DNA from: Hofstenia miamia
Lineage: Eukaryota; Xenacoelomorpha; Acoela
NCBI GenBank assembly: GCA_004352715.1
Contig: SCFE01000034.1
Location: 2,283,226 to 2,347,225, forward strand
Reading direction: 5' to 3'
Length of the DNA: 64,000 nucleotides
Positions 47,212-59,995 of this stretch are shown here, piece after piece. Within the stretch, counting starts at the first letter, position 1. Every line of letters starts with the position of its first letter. The notes beneath the pieces are model-generated. The model made no database searches. It saw nothing but the letters and a program-made list of their open reading frames with translations, and was not told where the DNA came from. Both the position numbers and the translations under genes were made by a program.

Positions 47212-47946
47212 ATCTAATTACTCTCAACATTTGCTGTTACCGCTAACAATAAACCTCATGTCACGTCCTTATAAATCCGCGGTTCATGGTGTGACAAGAA
47301 TGCATTCAAGTGATAAATCCAAAATATTTTTCATCTACATACCTAACAAATTTACTTAAATTAAGCTGTAAAAATTGTAATGCATTTCAAAGAGTGACTA
47401 TATGCATGTAGAGTATATACATATATAAGAGTATATGCATGTAAAGTAGCTTACAGTAGATGTCAATTTTGAAAAACTATGACTAATGACTTGAAACAAA
47501 CAAATTCTAAAATGCATCGTCAAAGAAAATTCCCGCAACGCACTTGTTATTATACTGGAAAACTACAATTCATAAGGGAGATCAAATTGTTCAGATTATA
47601 AAAAATAGTAATGACATTTAGAGTACACAGATTTGCAAAACTTTATGATACGACTTTTATAAATTTGCAAAGAAATAAATAATAACTATTCACGTCAAAA
47701 AACAACTTGTTGGATGAATACTAAGCGCAAATTGATTTTTTAAGAAAATACCCAAAAAAATGTCTAAATATTTTTTATGAGAAAAAAGCGCATTTTAAGT
47801 TATATGCTCAATTGTTTCTACAAGATTTGAAATGGAGGTCGGGAGTAAAATTCTTAGTAATATATCATTCAAAAGCAATTTAGAATGAAATTCAGTCATT
47901 ACGAAAATTGAATACAACATGATATTAATTACATACTTAGAAGTAG

Positions 47947-47948
<2 letters not shown>

Positions 47949-47983
<35 letters not shown>
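47949..47983. repeat. (TA)n microsatellite
   Basis: Pure TA tract of about 17 units. Confidence 0.95.
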
Positions 47984-47987
<4 letters not shown>

Positions 47988-49326
47988 TTCTAAGAAAGAT
48001 AACTTGAACAAATTCTTTTTACGGTGATGAACACTAAATCTTTGATTTTTTGCGCTTGGGTTAATTTTAGCTTTGTGAATTCAAATTTTTCCTCAATTTT
48101 TATATATGAAATTTAGTTTTCATCCTATGACCCTGCAAAAAGGCATTGTAAAACAATGTTAGTAAATATGCATATGTAAAATATAACACAAAAATCGTAT
48201 TCAGCATGAAAATCTTAGTATATTACCAATTTTTTGTAAGAATTTATTCAGCCGTTTTAAAATATTAGTCGTCAAATCTTGTACAAATCCCATTATATTG
48301 CTAATTGAAATGCAAATTTCAAAAATCTGAATTGAATAAAATTAGTTTTGATGCTAAACTTGCAAGTGAGAAGATCGCTATCTCTATAAAATACCTACAA
48401 CAATTGATGATTACAATTGCAATCAAGTAAAAATGTCACAATAATTCCTAAAAGTTAGTCGAAATATTTTATGATGATTCAGGAGATATTCATGTTTTTA
48501 ACAACAATGACCAATTTTTTCATATTTCATCCTTCATTTTTTTGTTAAAATTCTTATTGAATGTTTGTTTTCCTCCCGGCCCTATTCAGGGTCACCCTAA
48601 AATAAACTTCTATGAACTTTCAGTGTACCAAAAATCCACAAAATATAATTTCTTAACATTATAAACAAATAAAAGAAGTATGTATTTATCCCTTATGTAC
48701 CCAGTAATGGTATTGGACTTTATCAATAATTGAAGGTCAATATCCTTGAAATATATGCACATGAATATTTGTGCAAATTTTGAATGCTAAATCTAAATTT
48801 TCGTTGGACGTTATATATATAGTTAAATTAATGGAAGTTAACATTAGGATTACCTGAAAGAGGACAAAGGCAAAACTTTGAACATAAAATTCGAAAACCA
48901 TATAAATCACAATTAAAAAAATCCGAAATGCATCTTAAATTATCAAAAAACAATTTTTGACGTATGCTGTTTCGAAATTTTGCCTACACCTGTACGTTGA
49001 TTTAGAAACAAAGCAATAAATAAGTACATTCATTGAGCTCAGAAAACAAATCTACTATAGATCTAGCATTTAATGAAGTAAACTTTGGTTCTTAAAGTCA
49101 GAAGCATATTCAGCAAACTGCTGAAATCATCACTCAAATGCAATTTGATTTGGTAATAAAAATCACTAGACAGTTTATGCTTTAAAGATACAATTTACCT
49201 TAGAATGAAATTGAAATGACAGAGTTAGTCAAAATATAGTATTTAAGTGACTAATACTAAAGAAAGTATAATGAATTTAGAGAACTTTTAAATGAATAAC
49301 ATATTAATCAGTAGGTTAAAAACCAC

Positions 49327-49595
49327 CTGTGAGATTTCCGCCACATAACAAAACAATTTTGCGGATCCAATCAATTTGCGATTCTAAATGTAATTGGTTA
49401 AATTCAAGTGAAAAATAATAATCAACAAAACCTGTCAGCGAATTCCCGAGCGGCAAGTCACGCCGATGCAAAAGTATGAGTAAACCAAATAATAGCATGT
49501 ACTCTTTTTCTACAGGTCGGTTGAGAAGGGAAAGTATCAACTCAACAGCTGTGTCTTTAAATTCACTCTGGCTAAACAAAACTGCTCTTACAAAG
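49327..49595 (-). CDS. Host gene exon
   Basis: A 269-bp exon. Acceptor CTATTCCTACCAG before 49595 leaves one base that completes the phase-2 codon of the 56210-57375 exon. The donor CACAG|GTGGTT at 49327 ends in phase 1. It encodes FVRAVLFSQSEFKDTAVELI, then EKEYMLLFGLLILLHRRDL, FVDYYFSLEFNQLHLESQI and WIRKIVLLCGGNL. Several leucine-rich helices, no known motif. The matching phases over a 6.6-kb intron support the join. That intron contains the hAT element. Confidence 0.7.
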
Positions 49596-51312
49596 CTGGT
49601 AGGAATAGAATTTTATTCTACATAATCTACAAATTTTAACCCTAGTTACTTATTAATAAAATGACTCAATGCCCATTTTCAATTTTAGATAGCTTGTCTT
49701 ATATTTTTCATAAAGGCGGATCTTTATTATGGTTGTGCGATTAGTGATTATTAATCATACAGTTTTATTAATAAAGAACAAAAATCAATTGTCAATTAAT
49801 GAATCGAAAAATTATGTTTTGACAAACTTTTTATTTCGAAGCACGGCTGGGGACTACGAAGTCCCCGAGAAACTCAGCCTAACATCACCTATTGCGTCAA
49901 AGTTCTTGTGAGTGCTGATGATTCTTCTATAAGATCACTAACTAATAAATTGATGTCGAGAAAACAATGGAAACCACGTAGTCTGCTTAGTTGAAATCTG
50001 TTCAACCAAATGAACCAACTTCAATCATTCCAATCAATTATCGCATAGCCTTAATCTCAAATAGGTTTATAAAAAATCTCAGTATTCAAAATACTAAAGT
50101 ACTTCTCTAATCCAAGACAATATATTAATTTTTCAAATATTCACAACCTAGTCTTTCAGGAAATCGGCAAGATTGAGGAAAAAATTTGACAATTATTATG
50201 TTCGTAGCTATCGAAATTATTTTAACAAAGAGTTCTTTGCAAAATATACATATTACTTAAATCTGAGAAGAAAAATCAATAATTTAATGCTAACAATGAA
50301 ATGGCCTCCAAAATAGATATTTGTGGAAGACAATACCACAACATTAGTTTATGAAATTAATGTGTTTGAAATGCGTAAAATAATTAATTAGAAAGCATAA
50401 CACCTTAAAAACTTGCTCTGTTCAAGTGTATGCAACATTACAGAAACGAAGCTGTTTTAAATTAATTTTTTTGGTTACTTCAATTAAACATTAAACAAAA
50501 GGTAATTTGCGTAATTTAACATTGCACAAGAAATAAATATTTGTTAGCAATAATTTAAACCTTGTACATGCTTAAGCATTAGCCTTAAAATTTAAATCTG
50601 TAAGACATTATTACTTTCTATAATTGATATTCGTTATTAATTTGAAAAAAGAGGGAATTGAGTCACAATTTAAAGGGTGAATACGCTAGTTTTAATGTGT
50701 CGGATTTGCATGTGCCGATGACTTATCATTAAATCATATCAGTGCAATTTACTGTGTAGGACATTTACATACTTACATATAGCTGCATGTTTTAATCAAA
50801 TTTTTCATTTTGTAAAAAACAAAAACTTTACTAACGACTACGCCTAGTCCAAAATATGCAAGAAATACCTACAAAATGGGAACTTTTCCAAAACAAGGTT
50901 ATTGACATACAGGAGGCATTAGTGTGATAAAGACGATACATAATTTATTGAAAAATTATAATAAAGCGTGATTTTTTAATTTTCCAGTGATAAAGGAGTA
51001 CTTTAAAAATTAACTCTTCCATCAAACCCCAGGCAAATTGTATAATGGATTCTCAAATTTTCTAACAAAGTTTCAAATATCAACTGAAATACCCTGTCAT
51101 GTAAATTGCTGTATAGAAAAGTTAGTCTATATTGGAAGGCCATCTAGCGATCATTTCGTGTGCATGACAATATATCCATTATAAAGACTCATTAAAAGCT
51201 AAATAACGAATTGCAAATCAATGTGACAAGATAGAAGATAACTGCTATACAAAAATGCATAAAAAACTTTTAATTGAAAATTTGTACCGAATGAAATCAC
51301 TAGTATCGCAAA

Positions 51313-51386
51313 CAGGGGCAAGCCTACAGGCGGGCTTGGGCGGACTGTCGCCCACCCAATGGACCGTCCTCCTGACTTTATGAAAC

Positions 51387-51423
<37 letters not shown>

Positions 51424-51427
51424 ATAT
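51313..51427. mobile_element. Possible hAT-like terminus next to a (TA)n tract
   Basis: CAGGGGCAAGCCTACAGG begins a G+C-rich stretch (to about 51375) with CGCCCACCCAATGGACCG, in the style of hAT ends. It runs into a (TA)n tract at 51388-51427 and no opposite end is visible. Probably a truncated miniature element. Confidence 0.35.
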
Positions 51428-53112
51428 GCAACATAGTTGATTCTTATAGTTTAACAACACATTGAAGGAACAAAATGATAAAAAATAAAACGTTTTAGAA
51501 ATGTTTAAAAATTACTAACAAACTTTCTGCATTCTAGACTGGTTCGCCATTCATTCTAGATTATATTTATAAAAAATAAGTCTTTTTGAAAAGACATTTA
51601 TATAAAATTTTGAAAAATGAACATATAATGACGAACTTGAAATTTGTTCGAATTAAAATAAAAATTTTGAGATTACTGCATAAAGATGTTGAAAATTGAA
51701 ATATAATATTCAAAGGAGAGAAATTTTTTATGTTGATACATAATAACTTTAAAAAAGTGATGTACTCGATTTACACTTATGTTCTGCAAACAATACAGAT
51801 CTTAAAATTCTGATTATTTGCAAATTTTTTGTAATTTTATATATTATTATATTACAATTCATATAAGCCTGAGCTAGGCTTATCCTTTTTTGTGTTTTAA
51901 TATAGGCGTGGGCTGAGTCTTAGAGCAGGATCTTCTAAATCAGAATCGGATTGGACATGAGGAATTTTTATGTAGCCTCTTTTTCGACCACGGTCCTCCT
52001 CAGATGACACTTTTGCAATGAATAGTGTAGTTATGATTTCAAAGCGTTTGATATTATCAACCCTCTGCTCACACGGGGTGTGCATTCAATAATGAAATAC
52101 GTCTCAATTATGTAATAAACCAAAATTATATTTAATTAGACTGTTTATACGGCACTGCTAGAGTGACCAAACTATTAAAATGTTTTTGCCGAAAGTGTTA
52201 ATTAATGAGATTAGGCAAACAGTAATGAATGACTTGGTTTGATATTTAATTAATGTGCCGAATGATTTGTGTGTTTTTTTATTATAACTTTTTATTTTAC
52301 ATATTTGATTACAGAACCGCAATGTTTGAGGACCGTACCATACTGAATCGAAGGCATCTGACAACTTCGAGCTTTGGTAAGAAGTCCATTTGCAACTTTG
52401 GCTATAGCCACCCAGTTCATAATTCCTAGACTCGCCCTTTATTAATTTGAATTTTATAACTTGATATTTTTTCCAATTAATATATTATATTTACCTTTAA
52501 TTAAAAATAATTTAAGAACTAACATTTCAATTAGGCTATCGACGAAAACAATACATCAAGGATTAAAGTCTACATATAAAATTCAGTTTGAAAAATTCGC
52601 AGTAGTGCAACTCAATGTAAGCAGTATTGTCAAGGACTCCCTTACGTTGAAAATCTGCACCGGCAACAAACGCAATTCGTTTTAAATTAACATATTTGTA
52701 CGAGCGAAGTTAATTTTATCAGCTCAATCATCAAGCGCGCAATCAAAGCGAGATTTTTCATCCTGTGGACTGAAGATCAATAATAGGCAATCACGTCATG
52801 TTTCTAACCATTGAATTGCTATATTCTGCAATTATATATTTAAAATTAATTTTAAATTTGTTTCTTTATCTTAAAAATTGTTTTTAAAGGCAAAAATTAA
52901 CTACATTCTAAAATTTTCTAACCCAATTCCAACAAACCGATCTCAGGGTAGTATTAGCTTGAAGTTTTTCTGGCTCGGGTGGTGTTTGAAAATTTCAACA
53001 CGACTACAAATATGTAATGAATGTCTACTGAAAAAATGCTTATCCCCCTCTGCTTATTGATTACCCCAATGCTAAATACATTACTAATCAATGTGCGACT
53101 ACCAAATGCAGT

Positions 53113-54938
53113 CAGGGCTGTTAAATATTGTATTGCAATAGTATTGTAGGTATACGCACAATATATTGTAAAACAGAAATCGGTGCACAATAATTGAATT
53201 ATTAACAATATATTGTTACAGTAGTTTATTAACCAAATTTTCGTCCCAAATTTTTTCGTTTGCCATCAGAAACAGCTGACATTCGAGGTGAATCGGTGTT
53301 ATTGATTTTCGGTATTGATTTAGGACAAATTTAGCCTTGCTAAACAATCTTTCCGCAAGATTTGAAGTCGTGGGGACCCACGTTAGGTCACCAAATTCTC
53401 CCATGTAAACGCGTGGAATTTTTGCTGCAAGAATTCGGTCAGCAAACGAGGCACCAGCACTCGTACAAAACGGGACATCATTTTCGTTTGTAATCTTGAA
53501 ACTTTTTCTGAGGAGAGAATGTTCGTCTGCAGATAATGGCTCTCTTTGAAGATACTTGAACAAAGAATTTTCGAAAAGAGGCGAGTGTACAATTCCTCCT
53601 TTTCCTAGATAGTGATCTAATTCTGGATATTCTTTTAAAAGTTCATCAAACAGTAAACGCGCAACAATCTTGTTTGAGTCTTCTTTTTGGAGAGCCTTTG
53701 AGACTGATTCAAACTCAAATATTCTTTTGATTTCCAATTCCTCCGCTGCATTTGGTAAACAAAAGGCAATTTCTGGATCGAGGACATCAAAAAATGGCTT
53801 GAGTTCAAAATACCGCTTAACCATGTTGAAAGTTGATGACCAACGGGTATCGTTCTAGTTTAGCAGATTTTTTTAAACTACTCATTTTCTTCATCAGTTG
53901 ATGAATTTTGCCAAGAATTGGTTCTGATTTTTCCAGATATTTTTTCACTGCTAAATTTAAACGGTGAGAATCACAACCAATGAGGGTCAGTTCAAGATTG
54001 TTTGCAATTGCTTTGTTTAAGTTTTCATTGTCTCCCACAAGAAATGACACGTTTTCAGGTGTTTTCTTGTATACTGCCAAAGTATCTTTAAAAAATTGTA
54101 CGTGAGATTCCGCGTCATAACGCTCTTCGTCTGGTAATGGCGAAAAAGCTAGTAAAGGCGTGTTCCCTGAATACACTGCAAAAACACAGACGTAATGAGT
54201 AGACGTACCTCTATCGCTCCAGCCATCGAAAATAATCCCGAATTTTTCAGGAAGAGATTCTGCTATTTTCTGTTCAACAAGCGGAGTCATTTTTTCGAGA
54301 TACGAAACAAAGGATTGACGAGATATCGGCTGTAAAGAAGTAAATCGCACTGTTAAATTGTCCTCGACAAACGAAAATGGCAAGCCTTTCAAAGTAACCC
54401 AACGCAACCACGAGAAGATGTTTTTAGCTTTCTTTGAAACCCCAAATTTCACATGATAACCAGATTGAATGGCCGAGCGATAATCTTCCTCATAAGTAGG
54501 ATGTTCTTTTATTAAATGATCCAATAGGTTGTTGTATCCAGCTTAATAATTTGCTTTCGCTGTTTTCCACACAAACATTCATGAAAATGTGCCTTTCCAT
54601 TAACTGGTTTGAAAAAATGCTGACAGAGATCTTTGCTTGGTATAGAATGGGAGGACATGGCTCAATTTATGTGTGTACGCAACTACTTTATTATGAATAA
54701 TGCGGTCACATACCTAAGACGGCTAGCAAACCATGTTCAACGCTGATTGGCCAGAATTTACAACGCATGTGATAGCACACAAAGGGAACGATTTATACGT
54801 TTCTTTATCTCCAAACGAGCGGCCAATTATTGGTTAATCCCCTAACAATATATTGTCTTTTTGCAATCGCTCTGCACAATATTTCGCACAATATATTGTC
54901 AATATATTGCAATAGCAATAATTGTTTTAACAGCCCTG
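53113..54938 (-). mobile_element. hAT DNA transposon with intact ends and target duplication, 1826 bp
   Basis: The terminal inverted repeats CAGGGCTGTTAAA at 53113-53125 and 54926-54938 match perfectly over 13 bases. The flanking octamer AATGCAGT is identical on both sides (53105-53112 and 54939-54946), the 8-bp target duplication of hAT transposition. Sub-terminal copies of ACAATATATTG lie near both ends and could be transposase-binding sites. The only gene is the minus-strand transposase, now frameshifted. It lies in a host-gene intron. Clean ends imply a fairly recent arrival. Confidence 0.92.
53216..54658 (-). pseudogene. hAT transposase, two frameshifts
   Basis: About 480 codons from the ATG at 54658 to the stop at 53216, read in three frames. 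The N-terminus has a BED-like zinc finger (CLCGKQ, then HLIKEHP), with a frameshift near 54550 between its halves. The long middle frame carries FGIIFDGWSDRG (first catalytic Asp) and FLVGDNENLNKAIA (second Asp). A second single-base shift near 53862, just before a NDTRWSSTFNMV block, leads to the last frame. There WVPTTSNLAERLFSKAKFVL near 53330 contains the catalytic Glu and the dimerisation region. All three catalytic residues are present, so inactivation appears due only to the frameshifts. Sequencing error could account for one of them. Confidence 0.85.
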
Positions 54939-54999
54939 AATGCAGTTAGCACCGTTATCAAGCTAAAGCCCTGAATTAAAACTATTTCAAGTTTAGGTA

Positions 55000-56205
55000 T
55001 TTGTGGAAATTATATCACACAGACCAATATGATTTTGATTGCGTTATATAAGATGTAGTGTTGCATACAAAGCTGAACATGTTGGAATATTGGTAGAAAT
55101 TTGCTTGTTAATGTTTAATAATGTACACCATTCAGTTTTCGTTGCAGAATTCGTTTTAACCCTATCCCCACCGGTCTTCTTTCATTTTTAAAACCGAGGA
55201 GTACTCCAACAGCAACCTTACCACTCAATTCTATTCTTCACCAAGCAGGAAAGCTTGGCAGGACTATAGCTAACATATTTTTGAATTCTAAGTGAAAAAA
55301 TCGATATTCTGATGTTTTGACGACATTACTGGAGTCGGAGTCAGGAAATTGAGCTTAGTGTCACAGAATTTGAAAAAAATATGCCTATAACACAACGACG
55401 CTGAAAATTGGTAAATACATAGCTAACATACAGTTAAGTACCAAAAAATATCAACATACTTCCCAATTAATGTGATAGATAAACATTTACGAAAACAACT
55501 TTTTGAGCGCAAGATAAAATTAATAAAATATTAGCTTTATAGAATACAATGAATATATCTCAAAAAATAATCATAAATTGAATGCCACTTTTAATTATTC
55601 GTTTCCCAATATAATTTTGAGAAAAGTAAAAAAATGAAGCCCAAATCTTTCAAACAGGAGACACACCATTATTTCTCTAGTCCAAGATAGGGTTAATGAA
55701 TGAATACACTGATCATTGGATTTCAGCGAAACCACACATGTTTGTATTTGAACGTTGCCTGTTATACATTTAATCGACAAGAAATTTGCATTTTTAAGTA
55801 GAAACTTATGATTTGCTACACACTTTTGATACACATTTGATTAAGCAACTTCACTACCGCTGTGAAGTTTACACAATTACACAACTAATTCTTTTCGAAA
55901 TTGGAACGTGTTTCAATTGTATACTAGTCCTGCCCTATGCATTTTTTGTATTTCAATAGCACAAGAGCAATTAATAATTTTAAGAGGAAAGAGACTGATA
56001 AAGTGTTTGCGGAATTAGTTGTCTGTATAGTAGCTAAATAAACAAATTGCATTTCTTAATATCAGCTCTTGTAAATTCACCTTTGTGGACTAGCTACTCT
56101 TGAATTGGATTTGAGTAATATTTCGTTTTAAGGTATAGAAATGAAACCCTCTTCATTTTCGAAAGATTGAAATTATAAACAATAAAGGTTGGTTTAGTAA
56201 AAGCT
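55000..56205. other. Intron of the host gene; no gene supported
   Basis: The minus-strand frame 55595-55834 has no motif and no usable splice context. Confidence 0.4.
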
Positions 56206-56209
56206 TTAC

Positions 56210-57375
56210 CTGTATAACGGAGCGATAAGTTGATGGTAAACTTCCTGGCAAGGAACATTAAATACTTCTACAGTAAGTAGCCTTGATGCGAATCCAAGAC
56301 TATTTTTAAATGTGGAAACCTTCAATGAGTTGAATAACTTTCCAAAAACCGCAAGTTCACTGCTTTTATGTAAACGATAGTTGAAAAGGGAAGAAAGGCT
56401 AATGAAAATTTCTATAAGTGCTTTACCTTTTGCTTTGTTTGAACAACCTTGTCTAATAAGTTTATCAATAAGTATTTCGGGAAGAACAAATGCGGCTTTG
56501 ACGAAAGGCATTAAACCTTCACTAAACGAAGAGTCTATTCGATTTAATCCGCGAACTAAAGACATTTCGATAATTGAATGTTGAATATCAAAGATATTGT
56601 GTAAACCACGATTTAAAAAATCAATGTGCAAAGATAATAAGCCATTGATTCCAACAACGTCTAATCTCTCTATAATGTTCAAAAAGTTTTGAACAATAAG
56701 GTTCACACATCCACCATCCAGATTTGCTGAATGCAAAATACCTAGAAAACTTTTACAGAGTGGAAATATTTCTATGTATTTGATCGAACAATCAACACTT
56801 AATAACAACCTTCGACAAAAAGATTCTTCCAAAGAATCTTGACGAAGGCATTCTAGGCAATATTCTACAGCTCGAAATATCCCATGCAATGAATTTTCAA
56901 GAGAAAAAACATGGACTGAAAACCAATCATTGCTTAATTTGTATATAATACGACTTTTTAGTGATTTGATATCACACAATTCTAATACTATGTTCAACTC
57001 AGCTGATGAAAATACATTATCAATAATGGATTCAACATCGGATTCATCATATGTTTTCAAAACTTGATCAAGAAATGCTGTAAAATCATCAGACCATTTA
57101 TTCAAAGTCAGATTAAGAGAATAATCCAATCTCAAAGCTCTATCTTTGGGAAAACAATGCTCTTTAATTGACAGAAACAGATTCTTTAATGATTCTAATG
57201 AGTCAATGCAATAAAGTTGTAAATAGAGTGATGTACATGTTATATTGACGTTGTGAATCCATTGATTAATAACAATTGAATTAACAATGTCTAAACAATT
57301 TAGCTTTGAAATCCCCGCTTCTTCTAAGTTTTCCAACAAATTAATGACCTCTTCTTCATTAAAATGATAAATTAG
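56210..57375 (-). CDS. Host gene, largest exon (388 codons)
   Basis: Acceptor AACTTTTTTTTAG before 57375 and donor TACAG|GTAAAGC at 56210. Phase 0 in and phase 2 out. Uninterrupted coding for LIYHFNEEEVINLLENLEEA through to EVYHQLIAPLYR. It is rich in leucine, isoleucine and serine, with regularly spaced amphipathic helices (for example CVNLIVQNFLNIIERLDVVG and ALIEIFISLSSLFNYRLH), suggesting an ARM/HEAT-like solenoid. No signal peptide, transmembrane span or metal motif. An open frame of this length in an AT-rich region is strong evidence of coding. I do not recognise the family. A shorter plus-strand frame inside it (56381-56584) is a shadow. Confidence 0.85.
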
Positions 57376-57379
57376 CTAA

Positions 57380-58744
57380 AAAAAAGTTAAGTGTAAATGT
57401 TTGCATAACGCTGCGAAAAGCCAAGCGATATATACAGGGTGAATCAAAATGACTACCTGATTTTAAAGTGTAATGAGAATTCAAACACATTTAAGATAGA
57501 AGAGAGAACTTTGTATTGTGTGAAATTACCATTTTAAATTAGTTGGTTTAAATTTGATATTTTTTAATATTTAAAATTGGGTCTTTCTTTTTAAATCATT
57601 CTGTACTAAACTTGGTAATTTCTGAAAGCATGTTAAATGCAATTTTTTGTTCAGGTTATTGAAGTTTAAGATAATCTTGATATTGACTAATTCTGTTCAT
57701 TTAGAAATTGCATAAAATTGCTCGTTATGCCCTAGAGTGGAGAGCATCGTGATTTTGTTGAAGAGTTTCTGATACACGGTGAAACGAATATACTGAGTGT
57801 GTGGTTATATAAAAAACGTCATGCCCTCTCAATTTTGGGATTTTATAGTAATTCTATGCGGTCATACAAAAAGAATGCCAGTTTTTAAATGTAATGTTGC
57901 AAATGTAATGCAGCAAATGCACTAATTATATAAAGTGCCTTGATGCTGACTTTGCTATATCTTTCATGAGCTTAATAGCTTTCTGAACTGCTTGATTTTA
58001 CCTAGAAACATCAATATACGAACATGTTTTAAACTCCAAAAACATTTTAAGTCACTTTACTTTCAATAAACATTAGTGTGTTATAAAGCTAGCATCAAAG
58101 ATCATTTATGAAATCCATGTGTATCTATTGTATAGGATATTTTCTAGAGTCTTTATAATATCATATTTATCAATTTTTCAGCTTTCAGTAATTAAAGTAA
58201 AAATTCTTCAACAATGACACAAGGCAGTGTATTTTAAGTCCCGTGCCCAGTAAGCCATAAATTCACCAATAATTGTAAGAAGCTTTTCAAAGAAATTTAA
58301 TGGCCTTTCAACACCTAGACCTAATCTGTTATTTCATGATTTTTAGGGCAGGTGCAGGGGTTGTGGTTCAATTAGTACAAAAGCATAATTTGCAATTTAT
58401 ACAAAATCGAATCATATCTTTCAAAAAGTGCAATGATTTTTGAGATTCTCCTCAAACACTAAGGTATATATGTTACAGTAAGATTGTGAAATTAGGAATT
58501 TCGTGAAATCCCCAAAATTCAGTGAATTTGGGAAATTGGTATTTCACTCATCTAACTTCATAAAAACATTAAAATACCTAAATATTGGAAAAACACTAAA
58601 CCTAACTTTAATCCTAGCCCCAAACCCAACTACTCTTTTGCTTCATGGCGTTTTTTTAGTAAAATAGCAAATTCACTGAAATTTTAGGGATTTGCCGAAA
58701 TTCCTTATTAACCAATCTTACTGTTGTATATATATATATATATA
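57380..58744. other. Intron of the host gene with a short (TA)n tract at 58726-58744
   Basis: AT-rich, no gene seen. Confidence 0.5.
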
Positions 58745-58888
58745 ATCAACCTACTCCGGGGAACCTATCCCTAGCCGTTAAATAAGTACGGGAGATCAGG
58801 TGAGGGAAGGGTGTGGCCACACTCGGCCGACCTGATACAGAGAACCTCATAGAACAGAGTCGCATTAGACGAGAGCCTAAGTAGTTTA

Positions 58889-58920
<32 letters not shown>

Positions 58921-59110
58921 CAAAGTAAACCTACACTCAGTGCGGCCTCAGCTCGTGCAATTTAGGTGGTAGCAAAAAGAATTAAATAAATAACGAAATG
59001 AAGAGCACGTATAGTTCCCTATCCCTACACCTTTCGGAGTGCTGATGGAATGAACTTGCAAAGCTGTACCACCGCAAGGCGCCCGGGTCAGCTCTCCGAT
59101 GAATTTAGAA
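58745..59110. repeat. G+C-rich anomalous patch with (GA)n
   Basis: Sequence of clearly higher G+C than the intron around it, with a purine microsatellite (GA)n at 58889-58920. It begins directly after a (TA)n tract. The words CCTATCCCTA and GGGTCAGCTCTCCG recall repeat-family consensus sequence, but I see no tRNA head, terminal repeat or coding. Origin unknown. Confidence 0.35.
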
Positions 59111-59480
59111 AAGCATTTTTATAAAATAGTTAACGTCAAAATAACAAAGGTTAACTAAACTGTATTGAACGTTTTCTAACAAAATCAAGATTTATAAAGC
59201 ATAAAGACAGGTGTGAGTTAAACAAAAATTAGAGAATTCGTACCGTAATATTAAACAACAAAGCAAGTTCCTCGCGTAAACTTTTGTACGGTAAACGAAC
59301 TGGACCGGCAGAACTGCAAAAATTCAAATGTTTAAAATTGCACAGTTTGTCAAATGTAGTTAAACCAAAGCGAGGGAAATACAAAATAAATGTACTGAAA
59401 TTATTTTACAATTGGCAATTTCGTAATAATAATTCAGAAAATGTTTAAGGTCATTGTCGTGGAGGTAGACTGACACCACA

Positions 59481-59979
59481 ATATATATATATATACAGTA
59501 CTGGCCAAAAGTTTGGGAACAGTAACCTGTCTAAAGCGAGTTTTCTGCTATTTCCTGGAAACTGTAAAATTCCTGGAATTCCCAATTTTTTCATAGAATT
59601 TACAATAGATTCATTTAGCCAATCAGATTAACACAACTTTAGATTTACACACAATACATTTTCACTGAAAAACACTATCATTATAGTTTGAAATATGGTC
59701 CATGGTAGTAAAATTTCACCAACAAAGCGTGCTCAAATTCATATCTTGTACGGGAAGGGTACAGTTATCACGCTATACCTGTAAGAATGGGCGTGTCAGT
59801 ATCTTCGGTATCCAGAAGTGTTACTCGCTATCAGCAACTGCAAAATCTTTCCTCTCGCAACCGGTTTGGAAGACCAAAAGTGATAACCCCTCAGACTGAC
59901 CGTCTCATTCACCATTACGTCGTCAATCAACCATTCTCTTCATCTTCTGAAGTCAAAGCAAATCTAGGTGCGGTAGTGC
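59481..59979 (+). repeat. Duplicate of the first 500 bp of the Tc1 element
   Basis: Identical, as far as I compared, to 59981-60479 at an exact 500-base offset, with a single N at 59980 between them. It includes the (TA)n flank, the left terminal repeat and the start of the transposase. This is most simply an assembly overlap that was not merged; a real tandem arrangement is less likely. Confidence 0.8.
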
Positions 59980-59995
59980 NATATATATATATATA

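Noticed and set aside
59702-59899. Second Tc1 transposase gene
   Set aside because: Exact copy of 60202-60399 created by the unmerged overlap around the N at 59980.
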